Source: DASZJY01 sp036260255 (lineage in GTDB: Bacteria > Actinomycetota > Acidimicrobiia > Acidimicrobiales > AC-14). Taken from it: a stretch of DNA of 64,000 nucleotides. The stretch covers positions 10,719 to 74,718 of the forward strand of contig DATAAF010000016.1 in NCBI GenBank assembly GCA_036260255.1, in the 5' to 3' direction. Below the pieces are notes generated by a model. The model did no database searches. It was not told the DNA's origin and saw nothing but the letters and a program-made list of their open reading frames with translations. Shown one piece after another: positions 7,854 to 14,724 of the stretch. Position 1 is the stretch's first letter. The number at the start of each line of letters is the position of its first letter. The position numbers and the translations under genes were made by a program.

Positions 7854-8348
7854 TCAGTACCTCCTCCATGCGTCCGAATAGCCCTGCTGCTCCTGGGGCG
7901 GTCCTTGGGCACCGCGCTGCAGCGCGTCCTTCGCCGCCTGCACGTCCTCCTTGACGGTCTCCACCGTCCGTTCGGGGACGGGGCTGAAGGTGGCGAGCTT
8001 CCTCTTGCCCTGCAGAGCCATGACGCCGGCGACCGCGCCGAAGACGACGGCGACGATCAGGAAGGCCAATCCCGTCGGCATCACCGCGGCCAGCCCCCAT
8101 GCGGCGGCGAAAGAGAGGAGGATCGCAGCCAGCAGCCCGACGACGCCGGCGGCGGCGAAGGCCGCCGCCCCCTTGACGCCCCGGTCGATCTGGGCCTTGG
8201 TCTCGACCTTGGCCAGCTCGATCTCCTTGCGCATGAGCGCCTGAAGCTGGCTGGTGACCTCGGAGAGGAGCTCGCCGAGCGGGCGCTCCTCGGGAGCCGC
8301 CGCCCTGGGGGCTCCCCGACCGCGCGAACCGGTGGCAGGCACGGTCAC
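7854..8348 (-). CDS. Phage-holin-family (Actinobacterial Holin-X type) membrane protein
   Basis: A 164-residue protein with an N-terminal amphipathic helix (GELLSEVTSQLQALMRKEIELAK), two adjacent membrane segments (about residues 58-83 and 89-113) and a charged C-terminal helix. This is the layout of PF07332-type proteins, common chromosomal actinobacterial membrane proteins named after holins; there is no sign of lysis genes here. GTG start at 8348 overlaps the previous stop (GTGA). It is the middle gene of a three-gene unit with the 8345-8983 gene before it and DUF3618 after it. Confidence 0.8.
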   Translation of the reverse strand: MTVPATGSRGRGAPRAAAPEERPLGELLSEVTSQLQALMRKEIELAKVETKAQIDRGVKGAAAFAAAGVVGLLAAILLSFAAAWGLAAVMPTGLAFLIVAVVFGAVAGVMALQGKRKLATFSPVPERTVETVKEDVQAAKDALQRGAQGPPQEQQGYSDAWRRY

Positions 8349-8983
8349 ACCCTCCCGGAGGTGGCGGTGCCGGGTTGGCCGTCGCTGGAGGACGCCCGCA
8401 CCGCCCGCCCTATCCCGAAGCCGGCGAGGGCGGCGCCCACGAGGAAGGCGCCGGGCCGCCGGCGGGCGAAGCTCTGGACGTCGTCGAGGACGGCCGTCAA
8501 GCCGCGGGTCTGGATGTCATCGATTACGCCGTACACCCGGTCGGCGGCGTCGTACACAGCGTTGGCGGCGTCGCTGACGTAGGGCTGCACGGTCGCGGCG
8601 TCCTCAGGGTGACCTTCGGCCAGGGCCCGGATCTCGTCGCCCAGCCGGGAGAGGCTGTCACCCAGGCGGCGGGACTGGGCGTCGAGCTGCTCCTGGACCT
8701 GCGCCTTCGCCTCCTCGACGACCGTCCGGCCCTGCTCGACGACCTCGCCGCCTACCTGAGGCGCCTGCTCGAGGACGGTGTCCTTGACCCGCTGGGCCTG
8801 TCGGGTGGCGACGTCGGCCAGCTGCTGGCCCTTCTCCTGCACGGTGGACGCCACTTCCTGTGCTTGCTCGCCGGCCTGCGACGCCACCTTCTTGACCCGC
8901 GAGCCCGAGCGGGCGGCGGCACGTCCGGTGGCGCGAGTGGATCGCCGGGCGGCGGCGCCCGGTGCCGTCTGCTGTTGTGCCAT
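8345..8983 (-). CDS. Long amphipathic-helix protein, stress-cluster hypothetical
   Basis: A 212-residue protein composed of Ala/Gln/Glu/Val-rich amphipathic helices (SRVKKVASQAGEQAQEVAS, EVVEQGRTVVEEAKAQVQEQ) with a short membrane-capable segment near the C-terminus (GAFLVGAALAGFGIGRAV, about residues 174-191). The composition is like apolipoprotein or LEA-type proteins. ATG 8983 has a good AGGAGAG ribosome site. It heads a coupled unit with the Holin-X and DUF3618 genes. The three together look like a membrane-associated envelope or desiccation module, which is inference. Confidence 0.7.
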   Translation of the reverse strand: MAQQQTAPGAAARRSTRATGRAAARSGSRVKKVASQAGEQAQEVASTVQEKGQQLADVATRQAQRVKDTVLEQAPQVGGEVVEQGRTVVEEAKAQVQEQLDAQSRRLGDSLSRLGDEIRALAEGHPEDAATVQPYVSDAANAVYDAADRVYGVIDDIQTRGLTAVLDDVQSFARRRPGAFLVGAALAGFGIGRAVRASSSDGQPGTATSGRV

Positions 8984-9098
8984 CCGTTTCTCTCCTCTTC
9001 CGATGAGATGTCCAACTGCGTGCGTGCGGCTCGACGCCGCTCGGGCGGAGCCGCACCGCCTCTGACGCTGCGTGGAACGAGCGGGCGCGCCTCTCGGA

Positions 9099-9662
9099 TC
9101 AGCGCCCTTCTTCGTCGTCGTCGCTGTCGCCGCGTACGGCGTCGCGAGCGCGGTCGACGACGGCCGCCACCTTCTCGCTCACGCCACCCGCCGATGTCCG
9201 CGGATGGGGCCGGGTCGGGGCCGACTGCCTGGCCTCCTCCAAACGCTCGCCGAGGGCGGTGAACTCCGCAGGAGGCAGGGACCAACGGAGCTGCTGGAGG
9301 ATCTCGACCTGCTCCTCCTCCACGTGCGCGAGCAGCTCGTCCCGCAGGGCGTTGACCTGGCTCTCGACCTCGGGATCGGACCCGTCGGCACCGTCGAGGT
9401 CGGCCAGCATCTCCTTCATGCGCTGGTGGTCGGCCTCCGCCTCGTCGGCGAGGCGATCGCCCTCGGGGATCACCTCCCGCACGAGCGGGTAGACCTCCTT
9501 CTCCTCCACGGCCGCATGGACCGAGAGCTCCCGGACGATGTTCTGCAGGATGTCGGTGCGCTCCTCGGGTTCGGCGGCGGAGAACGACTGAAAGAGATTG
9601 GCCACCGTCTGGTGGTCCTTCTCGAGTGAGAGCACCGGGTCTGACGGCGAATCCATGGTCAT
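9099..9662 (-). CDS. Hemerythrin HHE-domain protein
   Basis: A 187-residue four-helix-bundle protein with the spaced metal ligands of the HHE family: His in LEKDHQTVANLF, His/Glu in ELSVHAAVEEKEVYP, His in EADHQRMKEML, His/Glu in LLAHVEEEQVE. Such proteins bind a di-iron centre and act in oxygen, NO or iron/redox sensing. The C-terminus is acidic. ATG 9662 follows a clear AGGAGG. It lies upstream of the 8345-8983 gene on the same strand with a 115-bp gap, so it may share a stress regulon rather than a tight operon. Confidence 0.9.
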   Translation of the reverse strand: MTMDSPSDPVLSLEKDHQTVANLFQSFSAAEPEERTDILQNIVRELSVHAAVEEKEVYPLVREVIPEGDRLADEAEADHQRMKEMLADLDGADGSDPEVESQVNALRDELLAHVEEEQVEILQQLRWSLPPAEFTALGERLEEARQSAPTRPHPRTSAGGVSEKVAAVVDRARDAVRGDSDDDEEGR

Positions 9663-9792
9663 GATCGAACCTCCTGAGACCCAGCCCCCTGGGGCACCGG
9701 CGGCAACGTGGCCCCGGTCCGGCCGGACGCCTCGTCCCCCGGCTCGGCCAACTGCTCAATCAGGAAGTACCTGCCCTCCGCGGATGGCGCTG

Positions 9793-9819
9793 AAACGGCG
9801 GGTTGAGCCACGCCTTTCC
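9793..9819 (-). promoter_or_regulatory. Possible ECF-type promoter before the hemerythrin gene
   Basis: Reading the minus strand, GGAAA (9819-9815), 18 nt, then GTTT (9796-9793). This resembles the GGAAY-N18-GTT pattern found before htrA, whiB and the ECF sigma gene, but the fifth base differs and the leader to the ATG at 9662 would be about 120 nt. Weak candidate. Confidence 0.3.
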
Positions 9820-9822
9820 GTA

Positions 9823-10014
9823 TCAGTCGTCCGTGTCGCCCTCCCAGCGGCGGTCCTCCTCGTCCCAGGCCTCGTTGCGCGCCTCGACGCGCTCGCGCCA
9901 GTTGGTCGCTTCCTCCTTCGACCCGTACGGGCCGAGGCGCTGCGCTGCGCCGCATGCCTCGTCCGCCGCCTCGGCCCGCTCGTGATCGAGGCACCAGTAC
10001 CACTCGCCTGCCAT
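9823..10014 (-). CDS. Small conserved Trp-rich protein
   Basis: A 63-residue acidic protein (MAGEWYWCLDHERAEAADEACGAA...). It carries five Trp and two Cys, and the pattern RLGPYGSKEEATNWRERVEARNEAWDEED resembles short SPOR-like fragments seen in actinobacterial genomes. ATG 10014 follows GGGAGGTGGTG, a good ribosome site. It lies 19 bp after the histidine-phosphatase gene on the same strand, so they probably form one transcript. I do not know a function. Confidence 0.7.
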   Translation of the reverse strand: MAGEWYWCLDHERAEAADEACGAAQRLGPYGSKEEATNWRERVEARNEAWDEEDRRWEGDTDD

Positions 10015-10033
10015 CACCACCTCCCGGCGTGTC

Positions 10034-10498
10034 TCACCGCGCGGCGGGAAGATACCGGGCGGCGAGCCAGCGACCGTTGAGCACGTCCAGCTCCCAGACG
10101 GACCCCTTGGCGAACGGGTAGTCGGGAGGGAGGGGAAGGCCGTCCGTGGCGGCGAGGGTGTCGAGGATGGGCGGGATGAGGTCGCCGTGCGTGCAGGCGA
10201 CGGCCGTCGACGACGCCAGAGCACGGAGGAGCTCGACCGCTTCGGCGGGAGCGGCGTCTTCACCGAGGGCGGCCACCTGCTCGACGGGGAGCCCCAGCTT
10301 CTCGGCCAGCGGCTCGACCGTCTGCACGCAGCGCAGGTAGGGGCTCGAGAGCACGCGGCGCACGGGCCGGTCGGCCAGCAGTTCGACGAGGCCCTCGGCC
10401 TGGCGCCGGCCCTTTCGGCTCAGAGGCCGGTCGCGGTCGGGGCCCTCCCAGTCACGGCGGCTTCCGGCCTTGGCGTGGCGCACGAGGTAGAGGGTCAC
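10034..10498 (-). CDS. SixA-like histidine phosphatase (phosphoglycerate-mutase superfamily)
   Basis: A 154-residue compact phosphatase of the RHG type. The catalytic motif VRHAKAG is at residues 6-12, further conserved parts are RPLSRKGRRQAEGL, the Arg in VLSSPYLRCVQT and the second His in ACTHGDLI. Length and order match SixA phosphohistidine phosphatases, which remove phosphate from histidine-phosphotransfer proteins, though small members also act on other phospho-compounds. GTG start at 10498. It follows the Nudix gene by 21 bp; ppk-Nudix-phosphatase may be one transcription unit concerned with phosphate compounds. Confidence 0.88.
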   Translation of the reverse strand: MTLYLVRHAKAGSRRDWEGPDRDRPLSRKGRRQAEGLVELLADRPVRRVLSSPYLRCVQTVEPLAEKLGLPVEQVAALGEDAAPAEAVELLRALASSTAVACTHGDLIPPILDTLAATDGLPLPPDYPFAKGSVWELDVLNGRWLAARYLPAAR

Positions 10499-10519
10499 CG
10501 CCGGATCGTAGGCAGGGCC

Positions 10520-10927
10520 TCAGACCGTGAGGGAATCGACGACCTCGGCGTCGTGGTCGTAGGTGAGCAGGTCGCCCACCTCGTCCCTCGCCACCCACCG
10601 GACCTCGTCGATCTCCGCGGTCGGCGTGAAGGAGCCCGTACCCGTCCCCTCCTCGGGGGTCATGGCCCAGTACCGCACGACCTTGAGTCGACCTCGATGG
10701 TCCGTGTACTCGGCGCCGAGCAGCTCGTGGCCCAGGCGGCAGCGCAGACCGGTCTCCTCCCCCACCTCGCGCACGGCGGCCGCCTCGTGACTCTCGCCCG
10801 GGTCGAGCTTGCCCTTGGGCAGGCTCCAGTCGTCGTACTTCGGGCGGTGCACCACGAGCACCTCTATCCCGTCCTGCGGGGTGCGCCGCCACACCACGCC
10901 GCCGGCCGCCTGGACGGCCTCCGTCAC
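10520..10927 (-). CDS. Nudix hydrolase (MutT/ApxA-like)
   Basis: A 135-residue Nudix protein with the full box GKLDPGESHEAAAVREVGEETGL (positions about 39-61), preceded by AAGGVVWRR and the strand IEVLVVHRPKYDDWSLPKGK, a pattern seen in diadenosine-polyphosphate/8-oxo-dGTP hydrolases of actinobacteria (MutT1-like without the extra phosphatase domain). Interestingly the next gene encodes a separate SixA/RHG-type phosphatase; in mycobacterial MutT1 these two domains are fused in one protein. GTG at 10927 lies 14 nt after the ppk stop with GGAG in front. Confidence 0.87.
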   Translation of the reverse strand: MTEAVQAAGGVVWRRTPQDGIEVLVVHRPKYDDWSLPKGKLDPGESHEAAAVREVGEETGLRCRLGHELLGAEYTDHRGRLKVVRYWAMTPEEGTGTGSFTPTAEIDEVRWVARDEVGDLLTYDHDAEVVDSLTV

Positions 10928-10941
10928 CGGCTCCGAGGGAA

Positions 10942-13107
10942 CTAGTCCTCGGCGAGCATGTCGCTGCGGCGCCGGCGGGCCCGTTCGAAGGCGAGCTCCT
11001 GGAGCCGGAGCTGGGCGTTGATGCCCTCCTTCTCCTCGACCTTGTGCCACGAGCCGTCGGCGCGCAGCTCGGAGGCGAGGACGTCGTCGCTCAGGCAGAC
11101 GTCGAGGATCTCCTGGAGGCGCTCCTGCAGCGCCGGGTTCTCCACGGGGACGACCGCCTCCACCCGGCGGTCGAGGTTTCGGGGCATGAGGTCGGCCGAG
11201 CCCATGAAGTACCGGCGGCTCTCCCGCGGGCCGAAGCCGTAGATGCGCGAGTGCTCGAGGTAGCGCCCGACGATCGACCGGACGGTGACGTGCTCGGAGA
11301 GCCCGGGCACACCCGGTCGCAGGCAGCAGATGCCCCGCACGATGAGGTCGATGCGCACCCCCGCCTGGGAGGCGGCGTAGAGCTCGTCGACCATGGCGGT
11401 GTCGACGAGGGCGTTCATCTTCATGACGATCCGGCCCTCCTCGCCGGCGTCGCGCTGCTCGCCGATGAGATCGACCATGGCGGAGCGCAGCGAGCCCGGG
11501 GCGACCAGGAGCTTGCGGTACTTCGTCTGGCGGCTGTACCCGGTGAGGTGGTTGAACAGGTCCGAGAGATCGGCTCCCAGCTCCTCGTCGGCGGACAGCA
11601 GGCCGAGGTCCTCGTACAGACGGGCCGTCTTGGGGTTGTAGTTGCCGGTGCCGACGTGGCAATACCGGCGTATGCCGTCGGGCTCGTCCCGAACGACCAA
11701 CGCGGTCTTGGAGTGCGTCTTGAGCCCGACCAGCCCGTAGACGACGTGGACGCCGGCCTGCTCCAGCGCGCGGGCCCAAGCGATGTTCGCCCTCTCGTCG
11801 AACCGGGCCTTTAGCTCCACGAGGGCGGCGACCTGCTTCCCCCGCTCGGCCGCCCGGATGAGCGCTTTGACCACCGGGCTGTCGCCCGAAGTGCGGTAGA
11901 GCGTCTGCTTCATGGCCAGCACGGCGGGGTCGTCGGCCGCCTGCTCGATGAACGCCTCCACCGACGTGGCGAAGGAGTCGTACGGGTGGTGCACGAGCAC
12001 CTCGTTCTCGCGCAGCACGGCGAAGATGTCGACGGGGTTGCCCTCGTGGTCGACGAGTTGCGGCTGCGTGACCCCCACCCACACGTCGTCTTTGAGCTCG
12101 GGACGGTCGAGGTCGTACACAGCCCACAGGCCGGCCAGGTCGAGGGGCCCCTCGATCTCGTAGACGTCGTCCGGCTCCAGCTCGAGCTCCCGCATGAGCA
12201 GCTCTCGGGTGGCGGCCGACATGCCGCTGTCGATCTCCAGCCGCACCGCCTTGCCGAACCGGCGGCGGCGGAGCTCGAGCTCGACCGCCGCCAGCAGGTC
12301 GTCGGCTTCCTCCTCCTCGAGGGCGAGGTCGGCGTTGCGTGTCACCCGGAAGGGCTCGTGGCCCTGGATCTCCATGCCCGGGAAGAGAGTGCCCAGGTGG
12401 GCGGCGATCACCTGCTCGAGGGGGACGAAGCGCTCGCCGTCGGGCATCACGACGAAGCGGGGAAGCACCGGCGGCACCTTTACGCGGGCGAAGCGGTCGT
12501 CCCCCGACTTCGGGTCGCGGACGCGGACCGCCAGGTTCAGCGACATGTTGGAGATGTACGGGAACGGGTGGCCGGGATCGACGGCGAGGGGGGTGAGGAC
12601 GGGAAAGATGCGGTCGTGGAAGACCTCGACGAGGTACTCCCGGTCGTCGTCGTCGAGCTGGTCCCAGTCCGACAAGACGATCCCGACCTCCCCGAGCGCC
12701 GGCACGACCTGGTCGAGGAAGGTCTGCGACTGGCGCTTGACCACCTCCTGGACGCGCGAGCGGATGGCCCGCAGCTGCTCGGTCGGCGTCATCCCGTCGG
12801 CGCTGGTGGCGGTGAGCTTGGCCGCCTCCTGTTCCTTGAGTCCGGCCACCCGGACCTGGAAGAACTCGTCGAGCCCCTCGCTGAAGATGGCGAGGAACTT
12901 GGCTCGTTCCAGCAGCGGCTGCTTGGCGTCCTCGCCGAGGGTGAGCACGCGGGCGGCGAAGTCGATCCACGCCAGGTCGCGGTTGAGGTAGCGGGGCTGG
13001 AGCCGCTCCGAGGAGTCGGTCTCCTGCCCCTGGCCGTCCGAGCCAGGCTCGTCGGTTGCGCCTTCGGTCTCGCCCTCGGCCTCCGTCTCGGCCTCGAGGT
13101 CGGTCAC
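10942..13107 (-). CDS. ppk1: Polyphosphate kinase
   Basis: Makes inorganic polyphosphate from ATP and can run in reverse. The 721-residue protein shows the N-terminal PPK domain (YLNRDLAWIDFAARVL), the middle domain and the PLD-like catalytic halves with LKTHSKTALVVR and YCHVGTGNYNPKTARLYEDLGL holding the conserved histidines, and late motifs SIVGRYLEHSRIYGF and RNLDRRVEAVVPV. An acidic Glu/Asp-rich extension of about 35 residues precedes the domain. GTG start at 13107. It leads a run with the Nudix and histidine-phosphatase genes. Polyphosphate storage fits the Pst system 3 kb away. Confidence 0.96.
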   Translation of the reverse strand: MTDLEAETEAEGETEGATDEPGSDGQGQETDSSERLQPRYLNRDLAWIDFAARVLTLGEDAKQPLLERAKFLAIFSEGLDEFFQVRVAGLKEQEAAKLTATSADGMTPTEQLRAIRSRVQEVVKRQSQTFLDQVVPALGEVGIVLSDWDQLDDDDREYLVEVFHDRIFPVLTPLAVDPGHPFPYISNMSLNLAVRVRDPKSGDDRFARVKVPPVLPRFVVMPDGERFVPLEQVIAAHLGTLFPGMEIQGHEPFRVTRNADLALEEEEADDLLAAVELELRRRRFGKAVRLEIDSGMSAATRELLMRELELEPDDVYEIEGPLDLAGLWAVYDLDRPELKDDVWVGVTQPQLVDHEGNPVDIFAVLRENEVLVHHPYDSFATSVEAFIEQAADDPAVLAMKQTLYRTSGDSPVVKALIRAAERGKQVAALVELKARFDERANIAWARALEQAGVHVVYGLVGLKTHSKTALVVRDEPDGIRRYCHVGTGNYNPKTARLYEDLGLLSADEELGADLSDLFNHLTGYSRQTKYRKLLVAPGSLRSAMVDLIGEQRDAGEEGRIVMKMNALVDTAMVDELYAASQAGVRIDLIVRGICCLRPGVPGLSEHVTVRSIVGRYLEHSRIYGFGPRESRRYFMGSADLMPRNLDRRVEAVVPVENPALQERLQEILDVCLSDDVLASELRADGSWHKVEEKEGINAQLRLQELAFERARRRRSDMLAED

Positions 13108-13149
13108 ACCCTCACCGTACTTGACCCCGCCCGAAGTCCCGTCGCGGCA

Positions 13150-13188
13150 CTAGTGCCGGATCGAGAACGTTTCTTGATCCGGCACTAG
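13150..13188 (-). terminator. 39-bp palindrome at the 3' end of the arsI-like gene
   Basis: Thirteen-bp perfect arms (13150-13162 with 13176-13188) continue inward with one wobble pair to an almost complete 18-bp stem with a 3-nt loop. The arm includes the TAG stop of the arsI-like gene. No T-run follows. It separates that gene from ppk and probably ends the upstream transcript or protects its 3' end. Confidence 0.7.
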
Positions 13189-13610
13189 GTGCAGCAGACG
13201 CCGGGGCCGCACACCTCGACCGCACGGAGGTCACCGCCGGCGACCTCGGCGTCGGCCAGGACCGTGTACACCTCCCAGGGCGCGCCGTCGGGGTCGTCGA
13301 CCCAGACCTTGTCCTGCACGGCGTAGCAGCACGAGACCTGCCCCTCGGCCGCGGTGGACAGCCCCTCGTCGCCGAGGCGACGCTCCGCCGAGCGCACCTC
13401 CTCGACCGACTCGACCTCGATGCCGAGGTGGTTGAGGCGCGTCTCGGCGCCGGGGGACTCGAACAGCACGAGCTTCAGCGCCGGGTCGGCGACGGCGAAG
13501 TTGGCGTAGCCCGGCCGCCGCTTGGCCGGTGGAGCGCCGAAGAGCTTGGAGTAGAAGGTGACCGCCTCCTCGATGTCGGAGACGTTGAGGGCGAGCTGCA
13601 CCCGGGACAT
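13185..13610 (-). CDS. ArsI/CadI-family vicinal oxygen chelate protein
   Basis: A 141-residue glyoxalase/VOC-fold protein. The body (RVQLALNVSDIEEAVTFYSKLFG, ETRLNHLGIEVES, SCCYAVQDKVWVDDPDGAPWEVYTV) and the cysteine pairs CC near residue 95 and at the C-terminus (GVCCT) match ArsI C-As lyase and cadmium-induced CadI proteins. ArsI splits trivalent organoarsenicals; CadI is a metal-induced relative. ATG 13610 follows AGGAGG. It is divergent from an ArsR-type regulator, as in known arsenic loci. Arsenic is more likely than cadmium because of the regulator's cysteines; this is inference. Confidence 0.88.
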   Translation of the reverse strand: MSRVQLALNVSDIEEAVTFYSKLFGAPPAKRRPGYANFAVADPALKLVLFESPGAETRLNHLGIEVESVEEVRSAERRLGDEGLSTAAEGQVSCCYAVQDKVWVDDPDGAPWEVYTVLADAEVAGGDLRAVEVCGPGVCCT

Positions 13611-13675
13611 GGGGTCCTCCTGATAGTTTGATGGTGATCGATATGTCATCCTCGCGCACACATCGACGGCGATCA
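13611..13675. promoter_or_regulatory. Divergent arsI/arsR operator-promoter region
   Basis: The 65-bp gap between the two start codons is less GC-rich than its surroundings and carries two inverted half-sites, TTGAT (near 13627) and ATCAA (near 13671), each inside a similar 15-bp block (TTGATGGTGATCGAT and ATCGACGGCGATCAA). TTGAT/ATCAA cores are typical ArsR-family operators, so the regulator probably represses both genes from here. Confidence 0.55.
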
Positions 13676-14014
13676 ATGGATTTGTCCGCCGACTGCTGTC
13701 TCTCGATCGCCGATGCGCCGCTCGACGAGGACGACGCCGTCGAGCTGGCTGCCGCCTTCGCCGCCCTCGCCGACCCCGTCCGCCTGCGGCTCCTGAGCCT
13801 CATCGCCGCCGCCGGCGAGATCTGCTCGTGCGAGCTGCTCGAGCCACTGGGCAAGAGCCAGCCCACCATCAGCCATCACACGAGGGTGCTGAGCGAGGCC
13901 GGGCTCATCGTCGGCGAGAAGCGGGGCCGCTGGGTGTGGTGGTCGGTGGTCCCGGAGCGGCTGGCCCGCCTCAGCGCGGCGACGTCGACGGCGCCCATAC
14001 GAACGCTCAGGTGA
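13676..14014 (+). CDS. ArsR-family metalloregulatory repressor
   Basis: Winged-helix repressor of about 112 residues. The motif ICSCELLEPLGKSQPTISHHTRVLSEAGLI holds the metal-responsive CSC and the recognition helix, followed by the wing VGEKRGRWVWWSV. A vicinal CC near the N-terminus (SADCCLSI) together with CSC resembles the Cys15/Cys16/Cys55 As(III) site of Corynebacterium glutamicum ArsR. The ATG at 13676 is preferred over an upstream one at 13628, which would lie inside the operator. Its 3' end overlaps regX3 convergently by 8 bp. Confidence 0.88.
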   Translation: MDLSADCCLSIADAPLDEDDAVELAAAFAALADPVRLRLLSLIAAAGEICSCELLEPLGKSQPTISHHTRVLSEAGLIVGEKRGRWVWWSVVPERLARLSAATSTAPIRTLR

Positions 14015-14711
14015 GGGGTCGCTCGTACTTGTAGCCGAGGCCCCGGATGGTCACGATGCGCCGGGGCACCGCCGGGTCCTCCTCGACCTTGGCCCGAAGG
14101 CGCTTCACGTGCACATCCAGGGTCTTGGTGTCACCGACGTAGTCGGAGCCCCACACGTGGTCGATGAGGACGTCACGGGTCAGCACCCGCCCGGCGTTGT
14201 CGAGCAGGACCTCGAGCAGCTCGAACTCCTTGAGCGGAAGGTTCACCCGCTCGCCGCGCACGAACACCTCGTGGCGCTCGGGGTCGAGGCGGACGTCGCC
14301 CACCTCCAGGGCGGCCCCACCCACCGGCGGCGCAGGGCCGGGGGCCCGGCGCAGCGCCGCCCGCATCCGGGCGACCAGCTCGCGGAGGCGGTAAGGCTTG
14401 GGCACGTAGTCGTCGGCGCCGACCTCGAGGCCCACGACGGTGTCGATCTCCGACGTCTTGGCCGACACCATGATGATGGGGACGCGGGACCGGGCGCGGA
14501 TGTCCCGGCACACGTCGAGCCCGGACACCTTGGGCAGCATCACGTCGAGCAGCACCAGGTCGGGCTTCACCTCGTCGAACAGGGCGAGGCCCTCGGCGCC
14601 GTCGCGCGCCACCCGGACGCGGAACCCCTCCCGCTTGAGGCCCACGGTGAGGGCCTCCACGAACGATTCCTCGTCCTCGACCACGAGGATCATGCCACCG
14701 AGGTCGCTCAT
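14007..14711 (-). CDS. regX3: Phosphate response regulator RegX3/PhoP type
   Basis: OmpR-family response regulator of 234 residues. The receiver domain shows VVEDEES, the phospho-acceptor Asp in LVLLDVMLP (about residue 56), the Ser in IIMVSAK and Lys in YVPKPY; the C-terminal winged helix has LPLKEFELLEVLLDNAGRVLTRDVLIDHVWG and RRIVTIRGLGYKYE. It is the last gene of the pst-phoU-senX3 operon and the likely reader of the PHO box at 20507-20528. ATG at 14711, 13 nt after the senX3 stop. Confidence 0.95.
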   Translation of the reverse strand: MSDLGGMILVVEDEESFVEALTVGLKREGFRVRVARDGAEGLALFDEVKPDLVLLDVMLPKVSGLDVCRDIRARSRVPIIMVSAKTSEIDTVVGLEVGADDYVPKPYRLRELVARMRAALRRAPGPAPPVGGAALEVGDVRLDPERHEVFVRGERVNLPLKEFELLEVLLDNAGRVLTRDVLIDHVWGSDYVGDTKTLDVHVKRLRAKVEEDPAVPRRIVTIRGLGYKYERPLT

Positions 14712-14724
14712 GGCGACGCCCGGC

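Noticed and set aside
7854..8348. Prophage hint from the holin-family name
   Set aside because: Holin-X proteins are normal chromosomal genes in actinobacteria; no endolysin or structural phage gene is near.
10520..12970. Very long minus-strand open frame through ppk
   Set aside because: Only its last 135 codons (the Nudix gene) make sense; the rest is a shadow of ppk.
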